Shown here piece by piece: positions 63,402 through 64,000 of a DNA stretch of 64,000 nt (positions are counted from its first letter, which is position 1; every line of letters begins with the position of its first letter). The stretch is from Theocolax elegans. Lineage: Eukaryota; Arthropoda; Insecta; Hymenoptera; Cerocephalidae. The translations under genes were made by a program, and so were the position numbers. The DNA is taken from contig CM047426.1 of the NCBI GenBank assembly GCA_026168455.1, positions 81,929,986 through 81,993,985 on the forward strand. Reading direction: 5' to 3'. Under the pieces are notes generated by a model. It had not been told where the DNA came from and searched no databases. It saw only the letters and a list, made by a program, of their open reading frames with translations.

Positions 63402-63444
63402 GACGACGTCGATCCATTTTCATATCAGATTTCCCACTCTGTCG
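63402..63444 (+). CDS. Candidate 43-nt microexon
   Basis: A strong acceptor (TTTTTTCCTTCCTGCAG ending at 63401) and a strong donor (TCG|GTAAGTAT at 63445) bracket 43 nt that are open in all three frames. One frame reads DDVDPFSYQISHSV. Strong sites at both ends of such a short interval are uncommon by chance, but there is no partner exon in the window and no protein family is recognised. It may be a non-coding exon or a cryptic pair. Confidence 0.28.
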
Positions 63445-63469
63445 GTAAGTATATATACAGTGTAAAATT

Positions 63470-63510
63470 GAGAGAGAGAGGAGAGAGAGAGAGAGGGGGG
63501 GGGGGAGGAG
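63470..63510. repeat. (GA)n and poly-G tract
   Basis: GA units followed by a run of about 11 G residues (about 63495-63505), then more GA. It sits about 25 nt inside the intron of the candidate microexon. Confidence 0.9.
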
Positions 63511-64000
63511 AGAGAAGCTAAAGACAACGAACGTATGTTCCATTATCGGAACAATGGAGGTATATCCTTTTACTTTGTGGGAAACAAAAGTGAAGAAGGA
63601 ATGAAAGCTCCCGCGTATACAGTATAATAAATGGGCTTGAGGTCAGAGTGAAGCGTCGATACGATCTTTCGAATTGTAATTAATGACAATTTATCGATTC
63701 TCTTTACGACGCGGGGAAACATTTTCGCGAATACGAATGTTTGCCCTCGATAGTAGTTGTAAATAAGTGAATTTAAAACTGGATTAACGGTACTACCTTC
63801 CTGTAATTTTATTAAACTGTTGATTTATTATTTATTTTCCACTTTCTTTTTTTACATTTATTTTCTAAATAGTTAATCTTTCTTTTCAACGTTACTTTTG
63901 TAGAATATAAGGATTTATGGAAATTAATGATACTTATCAATTTATATACATTTATTCAATCTGTAAAATATTAAGTATTGTTATAAAAACCTATATTTAT
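63511..64000. other. Window end, nothing further seen
   Basis: Mixed then AT-rich DNA with no supportable feature. Confidence 0.4.

Noticed and set aside
1..64000. CRISPR arrays, operons, riboswitches, rRNA genes
   Set aside because: No spaced direct repeats, bacterial gene order or conserved rRNA sequence. The composition is eukaryotic.

Overview
This window looks like nuclear DNA from an animal, most likely an insect and probably a hymenopteran (ant, bee or wasp). Long AT-rich tracts alternate every few kilobases with CpG-dense islands that are not CpG-depleted. There are many long (GA)n/(CT)n, (AT)n and (GAA)n microsatellites and scattered eukaryotic splice-site and TATA-like motifs. There are no bacterial-style genes or ribosome binding sites. 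The taxon is inferred from composition and from one mobile-element type, not from a marker gene.

I cannot recognise a single complete protein-coding gene. Stop-free stretches reach at most 158 codons, and most begin at a non-ATG codon or translate microsatellites. The window is best read as intergenic or deep-intronic DNA. A few low-confidence exon candidates are listed: a first coding exon at 11129-11163, a terminal exon at 28065-28208, a 43-nt microexon at 63402-63444, and open ATG segments at 25472 and 39375.

The strongest signal is at 14059-17885. It is a miniature LTR retrotransposon (TRIM-like) on the minus strand. It has 212-bp terminal repeats, a tRNA-Lys-type primer binding site, a polypurine tract and a non-coding internal region of about 420 bp. 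Each LTR carries a tRNA-like RNA polymerase III module (A box, B box, T-run terminator) and a separate strong hairpin. The element and about 1.3 kb of adjacent unique DNA (segment Y) are arranged as a tandem X1-Y1-X2-Y2 array. The unit junction falls on a 5-bp microhomology. Y1 and Y2 are nearly identical, while the element portions differ more.

Other structure, left to right: three tandem palindromic 21-22-bp monomers at 735-798; a roughly 700-bp imperfect foldback centred near 5666; a possible solo LTR at 24663-24902; a cluster of inverted AGTGA/TCACT modules at 25131-25242; a 140-bp MITE-like element with near-perfect terminal inverted repeats at 25827-25966; a decayed tRNA-like sequence at about 29940-30007; and many simple repeats. 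Everything else is AT-rich DNA in which I see no supportable feature.
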